Positions 1-8,363 of a stretch of DNA of 64,000 bases are shown here, piece after piece. The notes under the pieces are model-generated. The model saw nothing but the letters and a program-made list of their open reading frames with translations. It ran no database searches and was not told the origin of the DNA. Both the position numbers and the translations under genes were made by a program. The DNA is from Sphingobacteriales bacterium (GTDB taxonomy: Bacteria; Bacteroidota; Bacteroidia; Sphingobacteriales; Sphingobacteriaceae), in the NCBI GenBank assembly GCA_028288165.1, contig JAQBOG010000015.1, forward strand, positions 1 through 64,000. The letters are read 5' to 3'. How positions within the stretch are numbered: the stretch's first letter is position 1; each line of letters begins with the position of its first letter.

Positions 1-2
1 TG

Positions 3-167
3 CAGGCTAAAATCACAGAATTAACCGCAAAAAAGAACCTTAATTTAAAAAGCTATAATTATACAAATACAAAAGGAAATACCGTCTCATTAATCAACAG
101 ATTTTACTTTTTCTCCCACTTAAGAAATATAAAATACTGCTCCGTTATCAATCAGGCTAGTTATTAG
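3..167 (+). CDS. C-terminal end of an unidentified protein, cut by the window edge
   Basis: An open frame enters from the left edge and runs 54 codons to a TAG. The peptide is rich in Lys, Asn and Ser (it includes KKNLNLKSYNYTNTKGNTVS) and resembles no family I know. A frame this long without a stop is somewhat unlikely by chance in such AT-rich DNA, but it is short and has no homology support. Its stop overlaps the stop of the converging ROK kinase relic by two bases, which fits two genes meeting tail to tail. It could also be noncoding. Confidence 0.3.
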   Translation, partial: QAKITELTAKKNLNLKSYNYTNTKGNTVSLINRFYFFSHLRNIKYCSVINQASY

Positions 168-492
168 ACATATTCCTTATTATTTGCCCATAAGCTTGCA
201 GCACCAATAATTGCAGCATCTTCACCTAATATCGCTTTTAAAATCGGGATATTTATAGACTTTTTTTCAAGAACAGCTAAGGTATTAGGTATAAATAAAT
301 TATACGCTTTGGCGATATTACCACCCAAAACCACAACTTCAAGGAATAAACCCAGGTTGTTCCAAATTCTTCGAAAACGATTTTAACGGATACATTGCTA
401 TCCACATAAGAACTGAGTTCCTTTACATCTTTAATTGCGAATCCGGTAAGTTGGTTTAGGGTCGGGCGGGAGCAAAAAAAAGCTACCTGCAA
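164..492 (-). pseudogene. ROK-family sugar kinase relic (C-terminal part, frameshifted and internally deleted)
   Basis: The frame ending at position 164 reads EVVVLGGNIAKAYNLFIPN, then PILKAILGEDAAIIGAASLW. This is the classic C-terminus of ROK kinases (the PEVVVLGG and GAA(S/A)L motifs). The upstream piece (277-492) is in another frame and reads FAIKDVKELSSYVDSNVS, then KIVFEEFGT, which normally precedes that block by about 15-20 residues. One base is therefore shifted near the end of the FEEFGT block and a short linker is missing. The N-terminal ATP-binding half (DxGGT motif) is absent. It lies directly downstream of the symporter on the same strand, so it was probably the sugar kinase of that operon and is now dead. 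The family call is secure; the lost substrate is unknown. Confidence 0.75.
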
Positions 493-606
493 AATGCCAA
501 GGCAGTACTCTGTGTTTTGATAGGAATGCTTATAATTAGTGCTTTCAGCTGAACGGCAAGAAATACAGATTGAAAGTAAACAATGTCTCCCATAAGTAAT
601 CGTATT

Positions 607-620
607 CTATACTATACTAC
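607..620. promoter_or_regulatory. ACTAT-type tandem repeat, possible operator (site 2)
   Basis: CTATACTATACTAC sits between the symporter stop and the ROK relic. It shares the ACTAT pentamer repeat with the longer array upstream of susC (13548-13572). Both sites flank the region that carries the GntR regulator. Shared binding by that regulator is an inference; simple-sequence coincidence in AT-rich DNA is possible. Confidence 0.3.
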
Positions 621-661
621 AGTTAGACGTTAATCTTTAAATTCCGAACTATAAATTGTTA

Positions 662-2245
662 TCAGGCGATACCATAAGGAGAGAACAAAACAAACATCAA
701 ACACATTAATATAATTAGAAGAAGGCTTGCAAAATAGCGATATCTCCAGGGCTTAACATCTATCACAGAATGAAAACTAGGGGCATAAGGTATTTTCATA
801 GGAAAAACCCTACCTATAACTAACATTATAACTGTAGTTATTACAAAAAGGATGGCTAGCAAATGCAAATAATGCAGCGGTGGATGAAAAACTAATATTA
901 GCAACGCATAAGTAACAATAAAAAATACAAGCCCAATTTTGGCGGCAATAGCTGGCACTTTACGGGTTACAAACCCAACAATTAACACGGTAAATATCGG
1001 GATACTAAAAAACCCGGAAAGCATCTGTATGTAAGTATAAAATCCCCCTTTAAACAACATAATGAAGGGTGCAATGCAAATTCCAATGGCGGCGATTATG
1101 ATCTGGAACTTTTTACTAATTTTTATTAAATGCTTTTCACTGGAATCCTGTTTGGTTTTTAGCTGCAGTGGCTTGTACAGATTCATAATAAAAAGAGTAC
1201 TTGAACTATTTAAACCGGCATTAAAAGTACTGAATATGGCTCCCAAAACAATAGAAGCCATAAAACCGGTATATAGAGGAGGTAAAACATCTCCCACCAA
1301 ACGCGGAAATACTTCTGCTGTATTTGGCAACTTTGTATATAGGTGAACTGCGATAAGGCCCGGCACATTTAACAATAAAGGAGAAATTAGCTTTCCGGTA
1401 CAGGCTAATGCTATTCCTTTTTGGCATTCAGCCAGATTTCTGGATGCCAGGGCTTGCTGAACAATAAATTGTTCCATTCCCCAATAATAGAGGTTCACTA
1501 AAAACATACCTGTGAAAATTGTACCGAAGGGCACCTGGTCAGTTGAAGAGCCAATGGAGTTTAAATGTTCTGTATGATTAGTTAATACAGTGTTTACTCC
1601 TTTTAAAAATTCACTATGACCAAGGTATTTAAAACCAAAATAAGACAACATCAATCCCCCGGCTAATATAGAAAAGCCTAGTAAGCTGCCTGAAATACTC
1701 ATCGCCCTTATTCCGCCTAAAATTGAATAACAGCTTCCGGAAATACCTATAACCGCAACCAACAAACAAATAGTGAGTTCATAACTTAATCCAAGCACTT
1801 CATTAAAATGGAAAATACCATTTATTGCTACTGCGCCACCGTAAAGCACAGCCGGAATTAAATTAACCAGATAACTAATTAAAAAAACAATGGATACAAA
1901 CTTTTTAGTGGCGGTATCATATCTCTTTTCTAAAAAATCAGGCGTCGTAACAGCACCCATGCGAAGATATATAGGAATAAAAAATTCGGATACTATCAGC
2001 ATCGCAAGAATAGAAGTCATTCCCCATGCCATTACAGACATGTTATTTATATAAACAGATTCATTTTCGCCTATTAAAAGATTTCCGCTAAGATTAGTTA
2101 GAAACAAAGAGGAGCCCACAAGAATAAACCCCAAACTCCGGTTACCTAAGAAATAATCATTAGCAGTTTTAAGCCTTTCTTTTCTTGTTTTTAACCAGGA
2201 GATAACAGCAACCAGTATAGTAAAAAACAAAAAACTAAAAATCAT
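662..2245 (-). CDS. Sodium:solute symporter (SSS/SLC5 family), probable sugar uptake
   Basis: A 527-residue inner-membrane protein with about 13-14 hydrophobic helices. Near the N-terminus it carries the family signature NDYFLGNRSLGF (around residues 28-40), followed by LTNLSGNLLIGE, typical of SGLT-like sodium/sugar symporters in Bacteroidota. It would bring mono- or oligosaccharides from the periplasm into the cell using the sodium gradient. It lies downstream of the GntR regulator (52 bp gap, same strand) and upstream of the ROK kinase relic, the usual regulator-transporter-kinase order of a sugar operon. Length is normal for the family and no break is seen. The exact sugar cannot be read from sequence; galactose or a related hexose would fit the neighbouring alpha-galactosidase-like enzyme. 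Confidence 0.88.
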   Translation of the reverse strand: MIFSFLFFTILVAVISWLKTRKERLKTANDYFLGNRSLGFILVGSSLFLTNLSGNLLIGENESVYINNMSVMAWGMTSILAMLIVSEFFIPIYLRMGAVTTPDFLEKRYDTATKKFVSIVFLISYLVNLIPAVLYGGAVAINGIFHFNEVLGLSYELTICLLVAVIGISGSCYSILGGIRAMSISGSLLGFSILAGGLMLSYFGFKYLGHSEFLKGVNTVLTNHTEHLNSIGSSTDQVPFGTIFTGMFLVNLYYWGMEQFIVQQALASRNLAECQKGIALACTGKLISPLLLNVPGLIAVHLYTKLPNTAEVFPRLVGDVLPPLYTGFMASIVLGAIFSTFNAGLNSSSTLFIMNLYKPLQLKTKQDSSEKHLIKISKKFQIIIAAIGICIAPFIMLFKGGFYTYIQMLSGFFSIPIFTVLIVGFVTRKVPAIAAKIGLVFFIVTYALLILVFHPPLHYLHLLAILFVITTVIMLVIGRVFPMKIPYAPSFHSVIDVKPWRYRYFASLLLIILMCLMFVLFSPYGIA

Positions 2246-2297
2246 AATCTTTTAAATTGGATCGTATATTAAATGCAGATTAATGATTGCACCTACT

Positions 2298-3314
2298 TTA
2301 CAATGATTTCCTTCTTATTAATACCGTAGGAATAACTTCTTGAATTTTTTTCCCGGTCAGGACGAAAGAAGCAGCAAGATCTGCCATTTTTTGAAAATCT
2401 GTAGAATAATTGGTAATTCCATCAAAGATAATCTCCTTAACAACATCATCATTATGAGAAAGTACACCTATATCTGTCCCAGGAGTAATGTTTTGTGTTT
2501 TACAATCCTTTAGTATGGCCCACAGCTCAGTATTATTTATAGTAAAATATACTTTATTTCTAACAATTGAGCCCGGGATATATTCAGTTTTTATAGTTCC
2601 CTTTATCTTAAAGTCTTTTATAAATTTTTTAAATGCCCTGAGTATTTCAATTGGAGTATCTGTAGAGGGTCGGTAATAAAAAACCATTTCATCATATTTA
2701 CGAATGACTTCTGCTAATTCAGCGAATGCATTATAAGATGATGCTTCGAATTCTTGAGTTACATAAGAAAAATCACCATCTATTTTCTCATACCTATCAA
2801 TCATTAAAAATTTGTTCGTTGGAATGTTCCTTAAAATCCCAGCTGTTCTAGGATTTGGGATCGGGGCAACAACATACATCCCATATTTACCCTTTGTATT
2901 AGTTACCAAGGTTTCAAATATCTCTATGTTATTATGATGAAAAAAAACATCTAGATGAACACCATTTCCTAGTTTTTGCCTAAAAGTTTTATAAAAGATT
3001 TCTTGAAAAAAATCAAAAGCATATAACAGCAATGCAACCTTAAGGGTTTGTCCTGTGTCTTCATTGGCAATAAAAAAACCGAACCTGCTTTTTGATTCTA
3101 CAATTCCTCTATCAACAAGTTCTCTGTATCCTCTCGCTATTGTCTCCCTTGCGAATCCAAATTCCTTGATCATATTGTTGACAGACGGCAATATATCCCC
3201 CTTACCCAGAACTTTATTATCTATTGCATTAATTATTCCCTGCACAAACTGTTCATGTTTTGAAAATCCCGGGATTCCCTCTAATTCATGTATTTGATCA
3301 AATATATCCCTCAT
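2298..3314 (-). CDS. GntR-family transcriptional regulator with LacI-type sensing domain
   Basis: A 338-residue regulator. Residues about 15-85 form a GntR winged helix (GDILPSVNNMIKEFGFARET followed by IARGYRELVDRGIVESKSR). The remaining 250 residues look like a periplasmic-binding-protein/LacI-type effector domain (KYGMYVVAPIPNPRTAGILR and further). This GntR-plus-sugar-sensor architecture is common in Bacteroidota sugar loci. It is upstream of the symporter on the same strand and probably controls symporter, kinase and the Sus-type genes, responding to a sugar. The possible operator repeats at 13548-13572 and 607-620 are candidates for its binding site. Start ATG at 3314; no alternative start is favoured. 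Confidence 0.88.
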   Translation of the reverse strand: MRDIFDQIHELEGIPGFSKHEQFVQGIINAIDNKVLGKGDILPSVNNMIKEFGFARETIARGYRELVDRGIVESKSRFGFFIANEDTGQTLKVALLLYAFDFFQEIFYKTFRQKLGNGVHLDVFFHHNNIEIFETLVTNTKGKYGMYVVAPIPNPRTAGILRNIPTNKFLMIDRYEKIDGDFSYVTQEFEASSYNAFAELAEVIRKYDEMVFYYRPSTDTPIEILRAFKKFIKDFKIKGTIKTEYIPGSIVRNKVYFTINNTELWAILKDCKTQNITPGTDIGVLSHNDDVVKEIIFDGITNYSTDFQKMADLAASFVLTGKKIQEVIPTVLIRRKSL

Positions 3315-3657
3315 ATAATCCTTTTATTATTTACCTTTTCTTTCGTATTAAAGAAACAAGCCGGTTTTGAAAATGACATTTACATTAATTAGTAATCAAT
3401 TTTATTATGTCAAGTTTTAAAAATAGTAAATATGGATCCAACAAGTACATTTAACAGTAATTTAATTTATAGTTTTTGAAAGTAATTATAGTTACCTTTT
3501 TAATTGGCAATTTTGCAACACTCTGTAGTTTTAGTACTATTTCATATTTTTTTCAATGTTCTCTTACAATTTCTATTTTAATTAAATAACTTACAATCAG
3601 AATATTAAATAGGATTTTATGACATTATTTTAAGTATCATGCTTGTTATATGATCTA

Positions 3658-3855
3658 TTAACCTAAGTTCGATATAAATATTTTTAAAATCAGATTTGGG
3701 GCGTTCGAGCGGGCTTTCCATTACAATCTTTTTGCCGATAGAGACAAAAAGGATTTTCATTGCAATCCCTAACGCAAACCAAGCAAATCTTGTAAACACA
3801 TTTTATAAACCATTTTTCAGTTCTAATCAGTCATTTTAAAATCGGGTTCAGTTTA
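3658..3855. repeat. MITE-like dispersed intergenic element, copy A
   Basis: About 200 bp in the gap 3315-4009. The left end, TTAACCTAAGTTCGAT, and the right end (around 3832-3855, reverse complement close to GCTAAACTGAACCCGAT) form imperfect terminal inverted repeats. The core, about 3698-3776, is GGGGCGTTCGAGCGGGCTTT ... TTTTTGCC ... ACAAAAAGGATTTTCATTGC ... AATCCCTAACGC, a nested palindrome shared with six other sites in the window. It lies about 150 bp past the 3' end of the FN3-like lipoprotein gene. A short open frame across it is not credible as a gene. The rest of this gap is AT-rich leader of the GntR gene with nothing else recognisable. Confidence 0.75.
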
Positions 3856-4009
3856 GCGATTAGATAATTCCCGATAATTAGAAGCATGTTAATGCTTTTG
3901 GAACCCGCGATCTTTTAGTGTTGCAGTAAAATGTACTTCTCCTTAATATTAGCGTATGAGATAATATCTAATAAATACAAAGCCAAACACAATTCTTTCC
4001 TTTCTGTTC

Positions 4010-4699
4010 TTAATTCACTGTAAACTGATAAATTCCAGAATTAGATTGATTGCCTTTTAAGTCTTTGGTGATCACCTTCCAGTAATAAGTTGTATTTGAG
4101 ACTACATTTACGCTTAGAGAACCTGTGGCTATATCCGATTGAAGCAAGACCGGGTTAGCGGCATTTTCTCCTAAATAAATATCATATCCTTTTATATCCC
4201 CATCTACATCTTCACCGCTCCAGCCAAGTGTAATTTTACCGTTTACCGCAGTCACATTTTGTTTCATAGCCGGAATAAGCTTATCCGCCGGAAAAGGTGC
4301 ATAGGAAACCAAACCCTGACCTGCATTATAAAATTTCCATATAGCACTCTGAGAAGTAGCGGTTATTTTGGCTGATTTAGACCGTATATACCAGGAGAAA
4401 GGCGTGTTCACTGGTAAGTTTAATTCCAGCGTAGTAGCAGATACTGTATGGGTTTCTGTTGTTCCATTTTTCAGATTTTTTATAACCAACTCATACGTTT
4501 CCGCATTTGCAGCACTGTTCCATTTAAATAAAATTGCACTTTCATCAGCAGATAGTATTCTACCAGTTGTGCAGGCTTCATTGGAGGCAGGTGCAACAAG
4601 ATCCGCATTGCCAAGTGTTGAGGCCGGTTCCGGGGATTTGCTTTTCTTACATCCTAAAGTTACAAGGGTAAACAGGATTAATGTAAATACACATTTCAT
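4010..4699 (-). CDS. Surface lipoprotein with two fibronectin-III-like domains
   Basis: A 229-residue protein with a lipoprotein signal (LVTLGC, Cys17) followed by a charged KKSKSPEP linker. Two beta-sandwich FN3-like segments follow (about residues 35-130 and 135-229); the second has the typical WSGEDVDGDIKGYDIYLG and NTTYYWKVITKD strands. Such proteins are usually glycan-binding or spacer lipoproteins of the outer membrane. Its ATG overlaps the stop of the large glycoside hydrolase by 4 bp, so the two are translationally coupled and probably act on the same polysaccharide at the cell surface. No catalytic motif is seen. Confidence is high as a gene, moderate for a binding role. Confidence 0.8.
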   Translation of the reverse strand: MKCVFTLILFTLVTLGCKKSKSPEPASTLGNADLVAPASNEACTTGRILSADESAILFKWNSAANAETYELVIKNLKNGTTETHTVSATTLELNLPVNTPFSWYIRSKSAKITATSQSAIWKFYNAGQGLVSYAPFPADKLIPAMKQNVTAVNGKITLGWSGEDVDGDIKGYDIYLGENAANPVLLQSDIATGSLSVNVVSNTTYYWKVITKDLKGNQSNSGIYQFTVN

Positions 4700-7600
4700 T
4701 TTTTCAATATTTTAGATGAACTCGTTGATACCGGGGTTTTAATTTTAAGGATGTAAGTATTTGCAGGCATATCCGGAAGGTAAACTTGGACAAGGCCGTT
4801 TTCTACCTGATGATCTTTACTATAAACCACTGAGCCTCCAACTGAGTAAACAGAAACATTTGCAACTTTAGAAGGATCGTTTCCCATATTAACAAAGAGG
4901 TATGAGTCAAAAGGATTTGGATAAATCACTCTGCCGTTTTCAAGAAAGATGCTTTGCTTATATGTCCCCTGGCAGTCTTGGTCTGTAGTAACTGACAGCT
5001 CATTTATCCCCGAGGCTAAGTCTAATGATACCAGGCTAGTGGAAGATTTATGGGTCACACCATTTAATTCAATATTATAAGAGGTGCCTCCTCTTAGATT
5101 AAGTTCAAGTTTTCCATCCAGGGTATTCACATAAGAATAAACGGATAAAGGCTGGGGAGCTTTAACTACGATATTATAACACCTGCTAAAATCGCTCTGT
5201 CCCACTACCGTTAAACATACTTCAAAAGTACCTGCACGTAAGGATGGAATATTTAAAGAATTGTTAAATGTATACGCTTCATTCAAGTCTACTCCGGTAA
5301 TGGTGGCTTTATAGTTTAGGTTTGCTTCCGCCGTTATTGTAATACTTCCATTTTTGCTATTGATACAGGATTCATCAATTGCAGATATCCTGAAATTGGT
5401 AGCTGGAAGAACAAACGAAGCGGTTATTGTTAAAGTTTGAGAAACAGGAGCTGCAGCCAGCCAGAATTCGTTCCCTGCTTGTGAAGAAGTAATAGTAGTA
5501 GTACCTGCCTGGATAATGTGAATTTTTCCGTTAACTATAGTTGCTACGGCGGTATTACTGCTGGTATAAGTTACTCCCAAATCAGAATTGACAGTGGCTC
5601 CTGCTTCAAAATCGACTGAATTCACTGTTTTACCGGGTATTTCACTAAACTGAATGGTTTGATTTCCTTTCGTAATAGTTAAAGGCCTGCTCACATCTAC
5701 TGCGGGTAACCATAACACATTTCCTGGTTGTTTTGCGGTAATAGTAGTGGTACCAACGCCGGTGATACGAATTTTGTTTCCACCCACAACAATTGCAACC
5801 TCTTCATTACTACTTGTATAAGTTACCTCCAGTCCGGATGTAGCCGTGGCTCCGGGCTCAAATTCAGGTTGATCAAAGGTTTTTTGTTGCAGCGGGTTGA
5901 AATCTATTGTTTGCCCCTGAGCAGCGCCAACTTCAAATCTGTAAACTCTGGCATCCGAAGCTTCCAGATTAAAACTGATGTTAGTTTTAGCAGTATTGGT
6001 ACTTCCACTAAATAATTCCTTCACCTGGTAAGAATCAGAAGAATTTAAGCCCAACCTTTTCAGATCAATTTGATAAGCTTTTGTAGTTGAGCCATAGTTG
6101 AAAGCGGCCAGGTAAAAATAATTACCAATCTTCCTTACAAATAACTCGTTTGTTCCTTCTCCTGTATTGCCTTCCACCGGCCTAAATGCGACACCATTTC
6201 TGGCAATATCAAGCAGTTCCTGATTCTGGAAAAGCGTCTGCGCTCTCCCTGCCCATTGTCCGGTTGCCGAAAAGTCATCACCAGTTATTACTGTTCCGGT
6301 AATAACACCTGAAGCTACGCGAGCCCGGTTTGCACTTTCGGATTGATTATTTAGCACCAAATGATCAGCATCGATATAATTATAAACGTAGGTTTGCCAC
6401 CAGCCATAATTGGTACTATTCAAACTATATTTAGTGTCTCCTATGGAAGAAAATGCATCGCAAGCGATTCTTCTTGTATGCACATACCGTCCGGTAGCCA
6501 AATTTGGGGATATAGCTGCATATACCAGCATTTTCCCGTCCAACTGATCTATCAGATATTCCATTCCCTTACGAAAAGCCTGCATCCCTGTATGAACAGA
6601 AGTATCATAAAAACTGTCAGCCTCAATACCTGCATGGCCGATAAAATCAATTTTTATCATTTGGAAACCTGCATTTTTAAACCTGCCTATCATGTATTCG
6701 ATCCGCTTTTTAGTAGCCGGATGCGTAGGATCCATTGCCCGGCATCCGTCAAGATCATGATAAGCACCATTTACTTTAGTCCATACCTCCGTGTAATTAT
6801 AAGAACTGCCCTCTACTGTCCGACTGCTTTTTCCCCAATCTACAAATGGCGCCCAATAAATACCTGGCGTTAAACCTTTGCTCTTGCAGTAGTCAGCGAA
6901 TTCTTTAAGCTGCGCATCATTTAAATTATCCCAGTAAGAATCAAGATCAATAAAGGCCGTATTATCATTTCTGAATTCTTTTAAATTGTTGCTAAAAAAA
7001 TCTGTTACTGCCTTGGCACTACTTAATGAAAGTTTTGACTGAATTGAGCCCCAACTATTCCATCCAAAAGGAGTAGGTTTATTCCAGTTAAAAACGTACG
7101 GAGGTTCAGCAATCCGGTTTGATTTACCATAATCTTCTAATCCATCCCGCCAATCGTTGAAATATCCAACCAATATTTTTGGAGACTTGACTGTATTTGT
7201 GCTTCCTCCAACCATACCATGAACGAGCATATCACGGGTGGTACTTTGTGATGTAAAACCGCCAAAAGCAGAAAGCGCTGTCAGCTTATTGCCCGAGCCC
7301 ACAATCTGGATACCTGTTTTCCAATCAGTATGTTCTATTGAGCCCAGTATTAAACCTTTACGGCTCGTATTATCATAAATTGCACTTACCTCAGAACTTG
7401 TAGTGGATATATTGCCAACCAATGATAAAGCATTATACTTAATAAACGTATCATTATCAAACGGGACAAACAAGGCCCGGTTATCACCACTTTCTGGTAA
7501 TAATACATTTTCTGATACTAAAGGTGCCATGTAATTACTTTTAACACCCGTTTCATTAAGTGCAACTTCTGTATAAAAATAGTTCCTTCCACTGTACACA

Positions 7601-7977
7601 TAAAAAATCTGCTGCATAGGAGTCAAATTATTTCCTGAAAGCGAAATGATATGTTTTACACCGGAACCCAATCCATCTGAAATGCTGGATGATGTATAGA
7701 CACGACTGGCGTAGTCTATACTTGAGCAGGAAATAGTTGATTTAGCTAACGCATAAGCGTCACTTATCACTTTTACGTTATTGAAGTAAACATTGTACTT
7801 TCCTGTTTTAAGAAAATACTCAATGTGATTATTATCTCCGAAGTAGATTGTTTTGACTGTTTCATCAAGACTAGCAAAAACTGATTGATGTAGAAAAATG
7901 AAAGACAATCCCAGAAAAATTGTTAAATGGAGCTTTATTCTCCTAAATGTGAAAAGATGTTGTAGATTCTCTTTCAT
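4696..7977 (-). CDS. Secreted clan GH-D (GH27/GH36-like) alpha-galactosidase-type enzyme with Ig-like repeats and T9SS sorting domain
   Basis: About 1093 residues, starting at MKENLQHLF; a longer start at 8022 adds 15 residues ahead of the signal peptide and is less likely. After the signal peptide comes a beta-sandwich region, then a TIM barrel (about residues 285-600) with FGWNSWG, FIDLDSYWD, the likely nucleophile Asp in MIKIDFIGHAG and the likely acid/base Asp in RRIACDAF, as in clan GH-D alpha-galactosidases. Two near-identical Ig-like repeats of about 75 residues follow (VTYTSSN ... GTTTIT motifs). The C-terminus (YPNPFDSYLFV ... NTYILKI) is a T9SS type A sorting signal, so the enzyme is exported and probably anchored. 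It is coupled to the downstream lipoprotein. The substrate is inferred: alpha-galactosides or related glycans. Confidence 0.85.
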   Translation of the reverse strand: MKENLQHLFTFRRIKLHLTIFLGLSFIFLHQSVFASLDETVKTIYFGDNNHIEYFLKTGKYNVYFNNVKVISDAYALAKSTISCSSIDYASRVYTSSSISDGLGSGVKHIISLSGNNLTPMQQIFYVYSGRNYFYTEVALNETGVKSNYMAPLVSENVLLPESGDNRALFVPFDNDTFIKYNALSLVGNISTTSSEVSAIYDNTSRKGLILGSIEHTDWKTGIQIVGSGNKLTALSAFGGFTSQSTTRDMLVHGMVGGSTNTVKSPKILVGYFNDWRDGLEDYGKSNRIAEPPYVFNWNKPTPFGWNSWGSIQSKLSLSSAKAVTDFFSNNLKEFRNDNTAFIDLDSYWDNLNDAQLKEFADYCKSKGLTPGIYWAPFVDWGKSSRTVEGSSYNYTEVWTKVNGAYHDLDGCRAMDPTHPATKKRIEYMIGRFKNAGFQMIKIDFIGHAGIEADSFYDTSVHTGMQAFRKGMEYLIDQLDGKMLVYAAISPNLATGRYVHTRRIACDAFSSIGDTKYSLNSTNYGWWQTYVYNYIDADHLVLNNQSESANRARVASGVITGTVITGDDFSATGQWAGRAQTLFQNQELLDIARNGVAFRPVEGNTGEGTNELFVRKIGNYFYLAAFNYGSTTKAYQIDLKRLGLNSSDSYQVKELFSGSTNTAKTNISFNLEASDARVYRFEVGAAQGQTIDFNPLQQKTFDQPEFEPGATATSGLEVTYTSSNEEVAIVVGGNKIRITGVGTTTITAKQPGNVLWLPAVDVSRPLTITKGNQTIQFSEIPGKTVNSVDFEAGATVNSDLGVTYTSSNTAVATIVNGKIHIIQAGTTTITSSQAGNEFWLAAAPVSQTLTITASFVLPATNFRISAIDESCINSKNGSITITAEANLNYKATITGVDLNEAYTFNNSLNIPSLRAGTFEVCLTVVGQSDFSRCYNIVVKAPQPLSVYSYVNTLDGKLELNLRGGTSYNIELNGVTHKSSTSLVSLDLASGINELSVTTDQDCQGTYKQSIFLENGRVIYPNPFDSYLFVNMGNDPSKVANVSVYSVGGSVVYSKDHQVENGLVQVYLPDMPANTYILKIKTPVSTSSSKILKK

Positions 7978-8092
7978 AAAATATATTAAGATCGGTAAAA
8001 TATCCCCTCTGATCGTTAACAATACTTTTACAGATATAACAAATCAGTAAAATATTTAATTTTCAAGCCCCCTTGTCTCTAGAGAATATTAT

Positions 8093-8255
8093 TGATAAAC
8101 TGAGTTCGATTTAAGAATTTGATTATTGGAGTGTTTTATCACTTTGCTGGGTTTGCGTTAGGGATTGTAGTGAAAATCCTTTTTGCCCTTCTTTCTTCAG
8201 GGTAAAAAGATTGCAACGAAAAGCCCGCCCGAACGCCCAAATCTTCTAAATCATT
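8093..8255. repeat. MITE-like dispersed element, copy B (inverted relative to A; right end lost)
   Basis: The left terminal repeat, GATAAACTGAGTTCGAT, is followed by the core (about 8153-8240): GCGTTAGGGATTGTAGTGAA ... CCTTTTTGCCC ... GGGTAAAAAGATTGCAACG ... AAAAGCCCGCCCGAACGCCC. The right terminal repeat is not recognisable. It lies between susD and the glycoside hydrolase gene, both on the minus strand, so it sits 3' of susD and about 115 bp upstream of the enzyme's start codon. Confidence 0.72.
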
Positions 8256-8304
8256 AAATAAAAAAGATAATCTTACTTTCATTAAATCATTAGTTTTAAA
8301 ATAT

Positions 8305-8334
8305 AGAAAGGCTGTTGAAATCAACAGCCTTTCT
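8305..8334 (-). terminator. Rho-independent terminator-like hairpin after susD
   Basis: A perfect 14-bp stem (AGAAAGGCTGTTGA / TCAACAGCCTTTCT) with a two-base loop, 30 bp beyond the susD stop, followed on the minus strand by a moderately T-rich stretch. It would separate susCD transcription from the downstream glycoside hydrolase gene, or attenuate read-through. Confidence 0.65.
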
Positions 8335-8363
8335 ATTACAGTGAATATTTATTAGAAAATGTT

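Noticed and set aside
3617..3799. 60-codon minus-strand frame over MITE copy A, and similar frames over copies B and G (8139-8324, 59649-59882)
   Set aside because: They read through the repeat core and differ between copies only by the repeat's own sequence, so they are by-products of the element, not genes.
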